DNA from: Allochromatium warmingii
Lineage (GTDB): Bacteria > Pseudomonadota > Gammaproteobacteria > Chromatiales > Chromatiaceae
Reading direction: 5' to 3'
DNA length: 64,000 nucleotides
NCBI RefSeq assembly: GCF_900107145.1
Contig: NZ_FNOW01000006.1
Location: forward strand, 32,587-96,586
The notes beneath the pieces are model-generated. The model did no database searches. It had not been told where the DNA came from and was given only the letters and a program-made list of their open reading frames with translations. Below are positions 19,340 through 28,279 of the stretch, in pieces; within the stretch, counting starts at the first letter, position 1, and each line of letters begins with the position of its first letter. The translations under genes were made by a program, and so were the position numbers.

Positions 19340-20097
19340 GTCCGGTTCAACCGCGCTCGCTGCTGCTGCATGGCTTCACCGGCGGTGGAGCCGACTGGTC
19401 GCGGGTCTTTCCTGACGACCCGACGCGCTTGGCGATTGATCTGCCTGGGCATCTGACCAGTCCCGATCCGCCGGGGGGCTATCTGGAGAGCATCCGCGCC
19501 CTGCTCGCCACCTTGCCCGCAAGCATTGATGACGTGATCGGCTATTCACTCGGTGGACGGATTGCGCTCAGTCTCATCCAGCTTGCGCCCGACCGCTTTC
19601 GCACCGCGACCATTCTGTCGGCGCATCCAGGGCTACGCGATCCGAGCTTACGCGCCCAACGGCGGCTGGCCGATCAAGTCTGGATTCGGCTGCTACGCGA
19701 GCACGGCCTTGACGCCTTTGTCACCGCCTGGGAACAGCAGCCGCTGTTTCGCACGCAAGCGCGGCTCGCGCCGGAACTGCTGGCGCAGCAGCGAGCGCGG
19801 CGACTGAGCCACCGCCCCGACGGGCTGGCCTGCGTGCTCGAACGGCTCGGTTTGGGTGAAATGCCGAGTACGTGGGACGCACTCGCGGACTATCGCGGCC
19901 AGCTCAACTGGATCATCGGCAGCGAAGATCGGCGTTTTCAGGCGATTGCGCACACGGTATTAGCACAGCGTCCAGCAACGCGACTGATGGTACTCGAAGC
20001 GGTCGGCCACAATCCGCTGCTGGAAGCGCCGGAGCGGGTATTGGCAGCGGTCAGCTTCCAGCTCATACAATCTCGCGACGCCCCTAGAGCTGTGTGA
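19336..20097 (+). CDS. Alpha/beta hydrolase, MenH-like
   Basis: The clear alpha/beta-hydrolase core needs an N-terminus upstream of the first conventional start (TTG 19429): codons before it encode [18 protein letters not shown], the first core strand and oxyanion-hole loop that every family member has. That frame is open back to a CTG at 19336, in a CTGA overlap with the folE2 stop, and no ATG, GTG or TTG lies between it and the preceding in-frame stop. I therefore propose CTG initiation by translational coupling (253 aa). Other features: nucleophile elbow GYSLGG and the C-terminal His in [14 protein letters not shown]. It resembles MenH, but no menaquinone genes are nearby, so the substrate is unknown. 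Confidence 0.75.
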   Translation: MSPVQPRSLLLHGFTGGGADWSRVFPDDPTRLAIDLPGHLTSPDPPGGYLESIRALLATLPASIDDVIGYSLGGRIALSLIQLAPDRFRTATILSAHPGLRDPSLRAQRRLADQVWIRLLREHGLDAFVTAWEQQPLFRTQARLAPELLAQQRARRLSHRPDGLACVLERLGLGEMPSTWDALADYRGQLNWIIGSEDRRFQAIAHTVLAQRPATRLMVLEAVGHNPLLEAPERVLAAVSFQLIQSRDAPRAV

Positions 20098-20114
20098 CCA
20101 GCGCGAACCGATAT

Positions 20115-20147
20115 TAGCTGACCGCTGGCGGCTGGAAGCTGACTGCT
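20115..20147. repeat. AGCT-family intergenic repeat, copy 4
   Basis: tAGCTGaCcGCTGGCGGCTGGAAGCTGaC between the hydrolase and cysZ. Confidence 0.55.
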
Positions 20148-20179
20148 AAACAACCCACTCCATTCATACCCGAATCATT

Positions 20180-20914
20180 ATGGTCAAATCCCCGCTTTCC
20201 GGCGCACGTTATCTCATTCAAGGCTTAAGCCTGATTACGCGCCCCGGTATCAAACGCTTTGTTATTATTCCGCTGCTGCTGAATGTGCTGATTTTCTCGG
20301 CGGCGATTTATGTCGGCATCAGTCAATTCGAGTCATTGATGCAACTGATGGAAGCACAACTTCCAACCTGGCTAAATTGGCTGGATTGGCTCATTTGGCC
20401 GCTATTTATTGTGCTGCTGCTGGTATTTGTGTTTTATACCTTTGGCTTGCTCGCCAATCTCATTGCCGCGCCCTTCAATGGCCTGTTGGCCGAAAAGATC
20501 GAGCTATTATTAACCGGCCAGCCTCTTGAACAGAATGGCGATTATCTGCGCCTGCTGGCTGAATTGGGGCCAACGCTGCTTGATGAAGTGCGCAAACTCG
20601 CCTATGCCCTACTCTGGGCGCTGCCGTTTTTGCTGCTATTATTCGTGCCGCTGATTGGGCCACTGCTCTGGTTTCTCTATACCGCATGGATGATGGCAGT
20701 CGAATACAGTGATTATCCGATGGGCAATCACGGTTTACGCTTTGCTGAAATCCGCCGTCATCTGCGCGAGCGTCGGGCACTCAGTCTCGGTTTTGGTGCC
20801 GCCGCCGCTGGGATGGCGATGATTCCAGTGCTGAATTTTCTGCTGATGCCGGTTGCCGTTGCGGGGGCAACCGCGCTGTGGGTGCGTGAATTTCGCCCGA
20901 CTTCACCGACCTGA
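20180..20914 (+). CDS. cysZ: Sulfate permease CysZ (EI24 family)
   Basis: A 244-aa inner-membrane protein of the EI24/CysZ family. It opens with the characteristic GARYLIQGLSLITRPGIKRF and PLLLNVLIF, then shows four to six hydrophobic segments with LLANLIAAPFNGLLAEKIE and MAVEYSDYPMGNHG, both well conserved in CysZ. CysZ brings sulfate in for cysteine synthesis. Downstream, on the same strand, are two more small membrane-protein genes, one of the TauE/SafE sulfite/organosulfonate family, so this may be a small sulfur-anion transport neighbourhood. Confidence 0.9.
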   Translation: MVKSPLSGARYLIQGLSLITRPGIKRFVIIPLLLNVLIFSAAIYVGISQFESLMQLMEAQLPTWLNWLDWLIWPLFIVLLLVFVFYTFGLLANLIAAPFNGLLAEKIELLLTGQPLEQNGDYLRLLAELGPTLLDEVRKLAYALLWALPFLLLLFVPLIGPLLWFLYTAWMMAVEYSDYPMGNHGLRFAEIRRHLRERRALSLGFGAAAAGMAMIPVLNFLLMPVAVAGATALWVREFRPTSPT

Positions 20915-21028
20915 GCACTCAACTTAACCCAACGCGGCGGCCTTGCGTTCGCCTCGTTCTCGCCCAATTTAATCCATTCATCAGTTTTGAATGTTTTTCC
21001 AGACTGAATGCACCGGAGGCGTTTAGCT

Positions 21029-21454
21029 ATGAACGATCACCGCTCACGACTCGATACTTGGCTCTCGACGCTTTTTCTCTACACCGAAAAACTGGTGCTG
21101 GTTGTCGTCGGTGGATTGGCGCTGATTGGTATTGGTCAGTTGATTGGAACGATTTATCAACAGCGCGATATTCGACTTGAAGATCTCTTGATGATGTTTA
21201 TTTTCATCGAGATTATGGCGATGGCTAATGTCTATTTTTTGCGCCGCACCGTGCCCTTTACTTATCCGATGTTTATTGCCGTCACCGCACTCTCACGACT
21301 GATCGTGCTGCAAGGCAAAGGAAGCTCTGAGGGGCTGATTTACGAAAGTGGCGCAATTTTGCTTGTGAGTTTAGCGATTCTCGTCATTCGTTTTAGTCAG
21401 CAATTTAACCGCGATGACCAAGACGGGGATGGCGGCACCGGGCACCGCGAATGA
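21029..21454 (+). CDS. PsiE-family membrane protein
   Basis: A 141-aa protein with four predicted membrane helices, matching the phosphate-starvation-inducible E (PsiE) family: TEKLVLVVVGGLALIGIGQL, MMFIFIEIMAMANVYFLRR and VIRFSQQF at the end. Its molecular function is not known. The ATG at 21029 is preferred because GGAGG lies at 21015-21019; an in-frame start at 21008 has no such site. Its 3' end lies just before the start of the TauE-like gene. Confidence 0.8.
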   Translation: MNDHRSRLDTWLSTLFLYTEKLVLVVVGGLALIGIGQLIGTIYQQRDIRLEDLLMMFIFIEIMAMANVYFLRRTVPFTYPMFIAVTALSRLIVLQGKGSSEGLIYESGAILLVSLAILVIRFSQQFNRDDQDGDGGTGHRE

Positions 21455-21464
21455 GGCAGTGCGC

Positions 21465-22265
21465 ATGTTGTTAATTGAATTAGCGGCTTATCTCGCTATT
21501 GGCGCTTGTTCAGGCGTGCTGGCGGGATTATTTGGCGTCGGCGGCGGGGCGGTGATGGTGCCGGCGCTGTTATTGCTCTTTGGCGCACTCGATCTCGGCG
21601 GCGACTGGACAGCGCAACTGGCGGTCGGCACCTCGCTGGCCACCATCGTCGGCACCGGCGCGGCCTCGACGCTGGCGCATCACCGGCGCGATGGGGTGCG
21701 CTGGGACATTGTGTGGCCGTTCGTGCCGGGGATTATCGTCGGGGCGCTGGCGGGCGCGATGGTGGCCGGTTGGTTGCCAAGTGGTTGGTTACAAAGGATT
21801 TTTGCGCTCTTTCTCGCCTATGTCGGCACCACATTGCTGCTGACGCGCTCGGCGACAGTCGCGGTCGCGCAACCGCTGCCCGGGCGTGTCGGCTTGGCGA
21901 GTGTCGGGAGCGGCATCGGGGCGCTGTCGGCGCTGGTTGGGATCGGCGGCGGTACCCTCACCGTGCCGTTTTTACTGCGTCACGGGATTGCGATGCGGCA
22001 GGCGGTCGGCACTTCGGCGGCCTGTGGTCTGCCAATTGCGCTGGCTGGGGCACTGGGTTTTATCCTCAGTGGCTGGTCACGGAGCGGTTTACCGGCATTG
22101 AGCAGTGGCTTTGTGTATTGGCCAGCGGTGGTGGCGATGTTAGTGGCCAGTATGCCGCTCGCGCCACTCGGGGCGCGATTAGCCCATACATTGCCGGTGG
22201 CGCTACTGAAGCGGTTGTTTGGTGGGTTGCTGTTGGTGATTGCTGGGCGGTTGGTGTTTGTTTGA
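21465..22265 (+). CDS. TauE/SafE (TSUP) family sulfite/sulfonate exporter
   Basis: A 266-aa inner-membrane protein with about eight hydrophobic segments and the two-fold internal repeat of the TSUP family: GVLAGLFGVGGGAVMVPALL in the first half and GIGALSALVGIGGGTLTVPF in the second. Members export sulfite, sulfoacetate or related organosulfur anions. The ATG at 21465 starts directly at the first membrane helix; a GTG at 21459 or an upstream start inside psiE is possible. It converges on valS. Confidence 0.88.
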   Translation: MLLIELAAYLAIGACSGVLAGLFGVGGGAVMVPALLLLFGALDLGGDWTAQLAVGTSLATIVGTGAASTLAHHRRDGVRWDIVWPFVPGIIVGALAGAMVAGWLPSGWLQRIFALFLAYVGTTLLLTRSATVAVAQPLPGRVGLASVGSGIGALSALVGIGGGTLTVPFLLRHGIAMRQAVGTSAACGLPIALAGALGFILSGWSRSGLPALSSGFVYWPAVVAMLVASMPLAPLGARLAHTLPVALLKRLFGGLLLVIAGRLVFV

Positions 22266-22285
22266 TTTGCGATGAATTGATGATT

Positions 22286-22320
22286 GGGTGATGCAGCGCC
22301 TACTTCATCACCCTTATTCT
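22286..22320 (+). terminator. Hairpin between convergent tauE-like gene and valS
   Basis: GGGTGATG (22286-22293) and CATCACCC (22306-22313) form an 8-bp stem with a 12-nt loop, followed by TTATTCTATTT. Being symmetrical, it could serve both converging genes. Confidence 0.6.
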
Positions 22321-22327
22321 ATTTATC

Positions 22328-25183
22328 TCACAACGCCGCAATCTTCTCGCGCTGCGCTTGCAGATTAGCAATCGCTGCTGCGTGATCGGCCAGTTTAGCG
22401 CGTTCTTTCTCAACCACCGCCGCTGGAGCTTTATCCACAAACGCCGGATTAGCAAGCTTGGTTTCCGTGCGGGCAACATCTTCAGTCAAACGCGCCAGCT
22501 CTTTATCCAGCCGCTTTAATTCGGCATCTGTATCAATTAACCCCGCCATCGGAATTAAAATCTTCATCGCACCAACCAGCGCAATCGCCGATTCGGGCGC
22601 GTTTGATTCATCATCAAGCACGGTAATGGATTCGGTGCGGGCGAGAAAATCCAAATAAGGCCGCGCTGTTTCTAACCAATGCCGTTCTTGCTCGCTCGCA
22701 TTGACGATCAGAATTGGCAGTGGTTTACCGGGCGCAATATTCATTTCGCCCTTGATACGCCGAATCCCGAGAATACACTGCTTGACCCAATCCATTTCAC
22801 TGACCGCCTGCGCATCCTCAGTAGCGGTATCACAGAGCGGATAGGGCGCGAGCATGATGGTCTCGCCCGTGACGCCTGCCAGCGGGCGCACCTTCTGCCA
22901 AATCTCCTCGGTGATAAACGGCATGATCGGATGCGCCAGCCGCAACAGGGTTTCGAGCGTCTGCACCAGTGTGCCGCGCGTGCCGCGCTTGGCCGCGTCG
23001 CTGGCCTGTACGCTGGTCAACACTGGCTTGGATAGCTCCAAATACCAGTCACAGAATGCGTTCCAAGTGAAATCGTAGAGCGCCTGAGCTGCCAAATCGA
23101 AGCGATAGGCGTCGATAGCTTCGGTGACGGCAGCGATAGTGCGATGAAGTTCGGCGCGAATCCAGCGGTCAGCAGCGGAATATTCAATAGGGTCTGACCC
23201 CAAGCCGCAATCCTGCCCGTCGGTGTTCATCAGCACATAGCGCGAGGCGTTCCAGAGCTTGTTGCAAAAGTTGCGATAGCCCTCGGTGCGACGCAGATCG
23301 AACTTGATGTCGCGGCCAGTCGAGGCCAGCGCCGCGAAGGTGAAACGTAGCGCATCGGTGCCAAAGGCGGGGATGCCGTCGGGGAAATCGGTGCGCGTAT
23401 CGCGGGTGATTTTTTCGGCGAGATGCGGCTGCATCATGCCACTGGTGCGCTTTTTAACCAGTGATTCGAGATCAATGCCGTCAATCAGATCAATAGGGTC
23501 AAGAACATTGCCCTTTGATTTCGACATCTTATCGCCGTTCTGATCGCGCACCAGTCCGTGAATATAGACCTCGCGGAACGGCACCTCGCCCATGAACTTC
23601 AGCCCCATCATCAGCATTCTAGCGACCCAGAAAAAGATGATGTCAAAGCCGGTGACCAGTACCGCCGTCGGATAAAAGGTCTGGAGGCGTTCCGTTTGTT
23701 CGGGCCAGCCGAGTGTACTAAAGGGCCAGAGTGCCGAGCTAAACCAGGTATCAAGCACATCCTCATCTTGGCGCAATTCGACCTCGGGGCCGAAGCCATG
23801 CGCAGCACGGACGGCATCTTCGGAGCGCCCGACATAGACGTTGCCTTCGCTGTCGTACCAGGCCGGAATGCGATGGCCCCACCAAATCTGACGGCTGATG
23901 CACCAATCCTGAATATTGCGCATCCAGTCAAAATAGGTGTTTTTCCAGTTATCGGGCACAAAACGCACCGTGCCGTTTTCCACTGCTGCTATCGCCGGTT
24001 CAGCGAGCGGCGCAACGCGCACATACCATTGATCGGTCAAATACGGCTCGATGATCGCGCCCGAGCGGTCGCCGCGTGGTTGCTGCAAGCGATGCTCTTT
24101 GACAGCGGCAAGCAGTCCAGCGGCATCGAGATCGGCGACAATCTGTTTGCGAGCGGCATAGCGGTCGAGACCGATATAGGCGGCAGGCAAGAGCTGACCT
24201 TCATCGGCTTCATTGGCGCGAATCGCGGCATCTGGGGTGAAAATGTTGATTAAGCCGCCGTGTGGCTGTTGGGCAATGGCGACTTCATCACGATGCCGTA
24301 GCCAAACCTGATGGTCATTGAAATCATGCGCCGGGGTGATCTTGACACAGCCGGTGCCGAACTCGGGATCGGCGTGTTCGTCGGCGATAATCGGGATGCG
24401 GCGTCCGGTCAGTGGCAGTTCGACGAATGCGCCGATGAGATGTTGATAACGCTCGTCCTCGGGATTGACCGCGACTGCGCAGTCGCCGAGCAGGGTTTCG
24501 GGGCGCGTGGTCGAGACAACGAGATACTGTGGCCCAGCGACCTCAGGCGGCAGGAGCAACGGATAGCGCATCTCCCACATAAAACCGCTTTCTTCTTCCG
24601 ATAGCACTTCCAGATCCGACACGGCGGTATGCAGCACCGGATCCCAGTTCACCAGCCGCTTGCCGCGATAGATCAAGCCCTCTTCATAGAGTCGAACGAA
24701 CACGTCGCGCACCGCATCCGACAAGCCCGCGTCGAGCGTGAACCGCTCGTGTGCCCAATCAAGTGACGCACCCATGCGCCGTAACTGGCGGGTGATGGTG
24801 CCGCCGGATTCGGCTTTCCAGTCCCAAATGCGCTCAATAAATGCCTCGCGCCCGTAATCATGGCGCGTTTTGCCGTCGGCTTCGATCAAGCGTTCGACGA
24901 CCATTTGCGTGGCAATGCCGGCATGATCGGTGCCCGCTTGCCAGAGCGTCGGCTTGCCCTGCATCCGGTGATAGCGAATCAAGGCATCCATGATGGTGTC
25001 TTGAAACGCATGACCCATGTGCAGACTGCCGGTGACATTCGGCGGCGGAATCATGATGCAGTACGCGCCGTGCTCGGCGGCGGGCGTGCTTGCGGTCGCG
25101 GCGGGGACGAAATAGCCGCGATCTTCCCAATGACGATACCACTGGGTTTCGAGAGTATGAGGGTCGTAATGCTTGTCCAGCAT
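22328..25183 (-). CDS. valS: Valyl-tRNA synthetase ValS
   Basis: A class Ia aminoacyl-tRNA synthetase of 951 aa from the ATG at 25183. A GTG at 25219 would add 12 residues, but family members begin close to [20 protein letters not shown]-type signature [20 protein letters not shown] signature [13 protein letters not shown], the CP1 editing domain ([20 protein letters not shown]) and a C-terminal coiled coil (EKIAALxx-type, last 70 residues) are all present. In many gammaproteobacteria valS follows holC and pepA; here it stands alone, divergent from the MinD/NifX cluster. Confidence 0.97.
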   Translation of the reverse strand: MLDKHYDPHTLETQWYRHWEDRGYFVPAATASTPAAEHGAYCIMIPPPNVTGSLHMGHAFQDTIMDALIRYHRMQGKPTLWQAGTDHAGIATQMVVERLIEADGKTRHDYGREAFIERIWDWKAESGGTITRQLRRMGASLDWAHERFTLDAGLSDAVRDVFVRLYEEGLIYRGKRLVNWDPVLHTAVSDLEVLSEEESGFMWEMRYPLLLPPEVAGPQYLVVSTTRPETLLGDCAVAVNPEDERYQHLIGAFVELPLTGRRIPIIADEHADPEFGTGCVKITPAHDFNDHQVWLRHRDEVAIAQQPHGGLINIFTPDAAIRANEADEGQLLPAAYIGLDRYAARKQIVADLDAAGLLAAVKEHRLQQPRGDRSGAIIEPYLTDQWYVRVAPLAEPAIAAVENGTVRFVPDNWKNTYFDWMRNIQDWCISRQIWWGHRIPAWYDSEGNVYVGRSEDAVRAAHGFGPEVELRQDEDVLDTWFSSALWPFSTLGWPEQTERLQTFYPTAVLVTGFDIIFFWVARMLMMGLKFMGEVPFREVYIHGLVRDQNGDKMSKSKGNVLDPIDLIDGIDLESLVKKRTSGMMQPHLAEKITRDTRTDFPDGIPAFGTDALRFTFAALASTGRDIKFDLRRTEGYRNFCNKLWNASRYVLMNTDGQDCGLGSDPIEYSAADRWIRAELHRTIAAVTEAIDAYRFDLAAQALYDFTWNAFCDWYLELSKPVLTSVQASDAAKRGTRGTLVQTLETLLRLAHPIMPFITEEIWQKVRPLAGVTGETIMLAPYPLCDTATEDAQAVSEMDWVKQCILGIRRIKGEMNIAPGKPLPILIVNASEQERHWLETARPYLDFLARTESITVLDDESNAPESAIALVGAMKILIPMAGLIDTDAELKRLDKELARLTEDVARTETKLANPAFVDKAPAAVVEKERAKLADHAAAIANLQAQREKIAAL

Positions 25184-25378
25184 GGTGCTTAGGCTCGTGG
25201 TCAGACGCTGCGAAAGCACTCAAGTATATCGACCTGACGCCGCTGTGCGCACATTCCGGCGCGGCGAATCGGTCGGGCATCGCTATTGCGAAATATCAGA
25301 GTAATTAGATCAAGAATCAGTTCATACTTTTCCCATACGCTCATACGGTCTCAAGCTATTTAATCAGAGGATTGAATC

Positions 25379-25618
25379 ATGCCGATGCAAGATGGAACCG
25401 GCCCACGCGGTAACGGACGTGGTCAAGGTCGCGGTCAAGGTCAGGGACGTGGACGCGGCCCCTGTGGTGGCGGTCGGGCGCTGCGTGATGGCAGTGGTGG
25501 CGGACGGCGCACCCGTGCGGCTGTGAACGCTGCCAGTCCATTGAGCGCCCAGATTGCGCAGTTACGCACCCAGCTTGATCGGCTGGAAACCGCTGCCTTT
25601 GCCGAGGCGCTCCAATGA
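25379..25618 (+). CDS. Small Gly/Arg-rich DUF5320-like protein
   Basis: A 79-aa protein starting MPMQDGTGPRGNGRG, the hallmark opening of DUF5320-type proteins that accompany NifX/MinD genes in anaerobes. A low-complexity tract of GRGQG units and one Cys (PCGGG) follow, then a short C-terminal helix with heptad-like SAQIAQLRTQLDRLE that may form a coiled coil. Role unknown. AGAGGA lies upstream at about 25364. Its stop overlaps the next start by 4 bp (ATGA), so it begins a coupled operon. Confidence 0.75.
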   Translation: MPMQDGTGPRGNGRGQGRGQGQGRGRGPCGGGRALRDGSGGGRRTRAAVNAASPLSAQIAQLRTQLDRLETAAFAEALQ

Positions 25619-25989
25619 AACTGGCCATCTCGATGACGGGTGAATCGCTCGATGCGCCCTTTGATGCGCGTTTTGGGCGGGCGGCGCAATTCTGTTTAGT
25701 CGAACCGGAAAGCGGCGTCTGTGAGCTGGTCGCCAATCCCGCACGCGATGCCAGCGGCGGCGCGGGCGTGCAGGCGGCGCAATTGCTCGCGTCACAGGGC
25801 GTCACCGCTGTGGTCAGCGGAGCCTATGGGCCGAAAGCGTGGAAAACACTGCACGCGGCCGGGATTCGCGCCTTACTGGCCCCAGACAGCGCCCACACGC
25901 CGACCGGACGCGAGATGCTGGAGCAATTTTGCGCCGGTACCCTGCGCGAGGCGGATGCGGCCAGTCACGACGGACATCACGGAGGCTAA
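25615..25989 (+). CDS. NifX/NifB-family (orange-protein-like) cofactor-binding protein 1
   Basis: A 124-aa RNase-H-like protein of the dinitrogenase iron-molybdenum cofactor family (NifX, NafY, NifB C-terminus, orange protein ORP). Signatures: KLAISMTGESLDAPFDARFG at the N-terminus, VVSGAYGPKAWKTLHAAGI in the middle. Members carry metal-sulfur clusters non-covalently. The tail HDGHHGG offers extra metal ligands. No nitrogenase genes are visible, so it is more likely part of an ORP-type assembly with the two MinD-like ATPases that follow. Confidence 0.85.
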   Translation: MKLAISMTGESLDAPFDARFGRAAQFCLVEPESGVCELVANPARDASGGAGVQAAQLLASQGVTAVVSGAYGPKAWKTLHAAGIRALLAPDSAHTPTGREMLEQFCAGTLREADAASHDGHHGG

Positions 25990-25994
25990 CGCCG

Positions 25995-26885
25995 ATGCGT
26001 CTGGTGGTTGCCAGTGGCAAAGGCGGTACCGGCAAAACGACAGTAGCCACCGCGCTGGCGCAAACAGCCGCGCTGACGTATGCCGTGCGGCTGCTGGATT
26101 GCGATGTCGAAGCGCCCAATGCCGCGCTGAGTCTGCATCCGCAGTGGTCGAGCGCCGTGACCGTGACGCGCCCGGTGCCGCGAGTGGATGCCACGCGCTG
26201 CACAGCGTGCGGACGCTGCGCCGAGGTCTGCCAGTTCAACGCGCTGGCGGTGGTCGGCGGCGGGGTGCTGGTGTTCGATGACCTGTGTCACGGCTGCGGG
26301 CGCTGTGTCTGGATCTGTCCTGAACAGGCCATGCACGAAGAGCCGCTCGCTGTCGGTCAGATCGACGCTGGATACACGCCCGACGGGATTCTGCTGGCGC
26401 AGGGGCTGTTGCGCATCGGTCAACCGATGGGAATGCCGGTGTTGCGGGCGCTCAAACGCTGGCCGACTGCTGCCGCGCTTGATGCGCCATTTTCTGACGC
26501 CGAATCTGCGCACACGCTGCTCGAAATTCGTGATGCCCCGCCCGGCGCATCCTGTCCAGTGGTTGAGACGCTACGCGGCGCGGATGCGGTTATCTTGGTG
26601 ACTGAGCCGACCGCCTTTGGTCTGCACGATTTGCGGCAAGTGGTTGGCATTGTGCAAGAGCTAGGACTACCGGCGTGGGTGGTCATCAATCGCGATGGCA
26701 TCGGCACCGCGCCAATTGCTGAGTATTGCGCCGAACAGGGCTTGCCGATTGCGCTGCGGATTCCGCTCGAACGGCGGTTAGCTGAGGCACTGGCACGCGG
26801 TCGCCCGCTGCTCGACGCCGCGCCCGAATATCGCCCAGCAGTGCAGACGCTGTTAGAACAGATTGTGAGCGGGGTCGCCGCATGA
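25995..26885 (+). CDS. MinD/Mrp-type ATPase with inserted ferredoxin domain 1
   Basis: A 296-aa P-loop ATPase. The deviant Walker A is near the N-terminus (VVASGKGGTGKTT), then LLDCDVEAPNAAL. Inserted after about residue 60 is a two-cluster ferredoxin: CTACGRCAEVC and CHGCGRCVWIC, enough Cys for two [4Fe-4S] clusters. ParA/MinD folds of this kind act in metal-cluster insertion or loading. The ATG at 25995 has GGAGG at 25981-25985, so longer upstream starts inside the NifX-like gene are unlikely. Overlaps the second ATPase gene by 4 bp. Confidence 0.9.
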   Translation: MRLVVASGKGGTGKTTVATALAQTAALTYAVRLLDCDVEAPNAALSLHPQWSSAVTVTRPVPRVDATRCTACGRCAEVCQFNALAVVGGGVLVFDDLCHGCGRCVWICPEQAMHEEPLAVGQIDAGYTPDGILLAQGLLRIGQPMGMPVLRALKRWPTAAALDAPFSDAESAHTLLEIRDAPPGASCPVVETLRGADAVILVTEPTAFGLHDLRQVVGIVQELGLPAWVVINRDGIGTAPIAEYCAEQGLPIALRIPLERRLAEALARGRPLLDAAPEYRPAVQTLLEQIVSGVAA

Positions 26886-27793
26886 AAGAAATCGTCGTTC
26901 TCAGCGGCAAAGGCGGCACCGGCAAAACCAGCGTCACCGCCGCTCTCGCGCATCAAGCCGCACACGCGACCGCCGGACGCTGGCTATTAGCTGATGCCGA
27001 TGTCGATGCGGCAAATCTGGCGCTGTTACTCGATGCCCAAGCGACGGTCGCTGAACCCTTCGTCGGTGGCGCGGTTGCCGTAGTCGATGCCGACGCCTGT
27101 AGCGGCTGCGGACTGTGTGAAGCAGCCTGCCGCTATGAGGCGCTCATCTGTGACGCGGGCGGCTGTCAGGTCGATGCTATCGCCTGCGAAGGCTGTGGTG
27201 CTTGTCTCGACCGCTGCCCAAGCGGGGCGCTGGCGCTGGTGCCGCAAACGGTCGGCACCTGCCGCCGTTCGGAAACACCCTATGGCGCATTGCATCACGC
27301 GCATCTTGATCCCGGTCAGGAAAACTCCGGCAAGCTGGTGACTGCCGTCAAGCGGCGGGCGCGGGCACAGGCCGAAGCTGAACACTGCGCCGGATTGTTG
27401 ATCGACGGCCCGCCCGGAATCGGCTGTCCGGTGATTGCGGCGGTGTCGGGCGCGAGTCTGGCACTATTGGTCACGGAACCGACAGTCTCGGGACGTGAAG
27501 ATTTAGCGCGAGCTTTGGCGACTGTGACCCATTTTGGGGTACCGGCGCTGATTTGTATTAACAAAGCCGATCTCTATCCCGACGGGGCGCAAGCGATTGA
27601 AGATCTCGGCGCGGCGCGGGGCATTGCGACGCTGGCGCGGTTGCCGTTTGATCTGAGCATGACCGAAGCCTTAGCCGCTGGGCGTCCGGTGACGGTACAG
27701 TGTCCCGAGGCGCCGATCAGTCAGGCGCTGGCGGAACTGTGGCGCACGCTGCAAGCGCGATTAGCCGAGGTCACAACGGATTCCAAAACTTGA
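26882..27793 (+). CDS. MinD/Mrp-type ATPase with inserted ferredoxin domain 2
   Basis: A 303-aa paralogue of the preceding gene: VVLSGKGGTGKTSVTAAL (Walker A), LLADADVDAANLALLLDA, ferredoxin insert CSGCGLCEAAC and CEGCGACLDRC, then LLIDGPPGIGCPVIAA (Walker B/switch region). The two ATPases are probably a heterodimeric or sequential pair, as in orange-protein (orp) operons of Desulfovibrio, where two MinD-like ATPases flank ORP. A palindromic terminator 36 bp after its stop ends the first transcription unit. Confidence 0.9.
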   Translation: MKEIVVLSGKGGTGKTSVTAALAHQAAHATAGRWLLADADVDAANLALLLDAQATVAEPFVGGAVAVVDADACSGCGLCEAACRYEALICDAGGCQVDAIACEGCGACLDRCPSGALALVPQTVGTCRRSETPYGALHHAHLDPGQENSGKLVTAVKRRARAQAEAEHCAGLLIDGPPGIGCPVIAAVSGASLALLVTEPTVSGREDLARALATVTHFGVPALICINKADLYPDGAQAIEDLGAARGIATLARLPFDLSMTEALAAGRPVTVQCPEAPISQALAELWRTLQARLAEVTTDSKT

Positions 27794-27828
27794 GCATCGG
27801 GCGCGGTGCTCACTGTTTTTCACCCGCT

Positions 27829-27862
27829 CACCGAACGCCGCGCAGCGTTCGGTGTTTCCGTT
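27829..27862 (+). terminator. Hairpin terminator after the second MinD-like gene
   Basis: CACCGAACGC (27829-27838) pairs perfectly with GCGTTCGGTG (27845-27854) around a 6-nt loop and is followed by TTTCCGTTTC. The 114-bp gap that holds it is the only sizeable one in the cluster, so the downstream NifX-like gene may depend on read-through or its own promoter. Confidence 0.7.
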
Positions 27863-27907
27863 TCTGCAAAACCCAATACATCCATCTGAACTGAGAGCTA
27901 AAACACC

Positions 27908-28279
27908 ATGAAAATCGCTATCACCGCTGAAACCGATCAAGGATTAGCCAGCCCGGTCGCGCAACATTTCGGCCATGCGCCGCATTTTGTGTTAGCGACT
28001 GTCGAAGCAGGCGCAGTGAGCACGGTCGAGGTCATCGCCAATCCCTTTGCCGAAGCCCATGAGCCGGGGCAGATTCCGACCTTTATTCATGAACAGGGCG
28101 CACAGGTGATGATTAGCGGCGGCATGGGCGGTCGGGCGATTGCCTTTTTTAATGAAGCCGGTGTTGCCACCGCAACCGGCGCAACCGGCACCGTCGGCGA
28201 GGCGCTGCAAGCCTATCTGAGCGGCACGCTGCCGGGCGCGGCACCCTGCGCTGAAAGCGTGGCGCACGGGCATGGCTAA
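27908..28279 (+). CDS. NifX/NifB-family (orange-protein-like) cofactor-binding protein 2
   Basis: A 123-aa second member of the family: MKIAITAETDQGLASPVAQHFG, HFVLATVEAG, VMISGGMGGRAIAFFNEAGV, and the same type of His-containing tail (VAHGHG). It is closer to the canonical archaeal/bacterial NifX-like proteins (SPVAQHFG loop) than copy 1. It overlaps the SUMF1-like gene by 8 bp, tying that enzyme into the unit. Confidence 0.88.
   Translation: MKIAITAETDQGLASPVAQHFGHAPHFVLATVEAGAVSTVEVIANPFAEAHEPGQIPTFIHEQGAQVMISGGMGGRAIAFFNEAGVATATGATGTVGEALQAYLSGTLPGAAPCAESVAHGHG

Noticed and set aside
25410..25470. Minisatellite-like GGTCAAGGTCGC repeats
   Set aside because: They are codons of the Gly/Arg/Gln-rich tract of the DUF5320-like protein.
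25615..28279. Part of a nitrogenase (nif) cluster
   Set aside because: No nifHDK, nifEN, nifB radical-SAM domain or NifA-type promoter is visible; NifX-like proteins with ferredoxin-MinD ATPases occur widely in non-diazotrophs.
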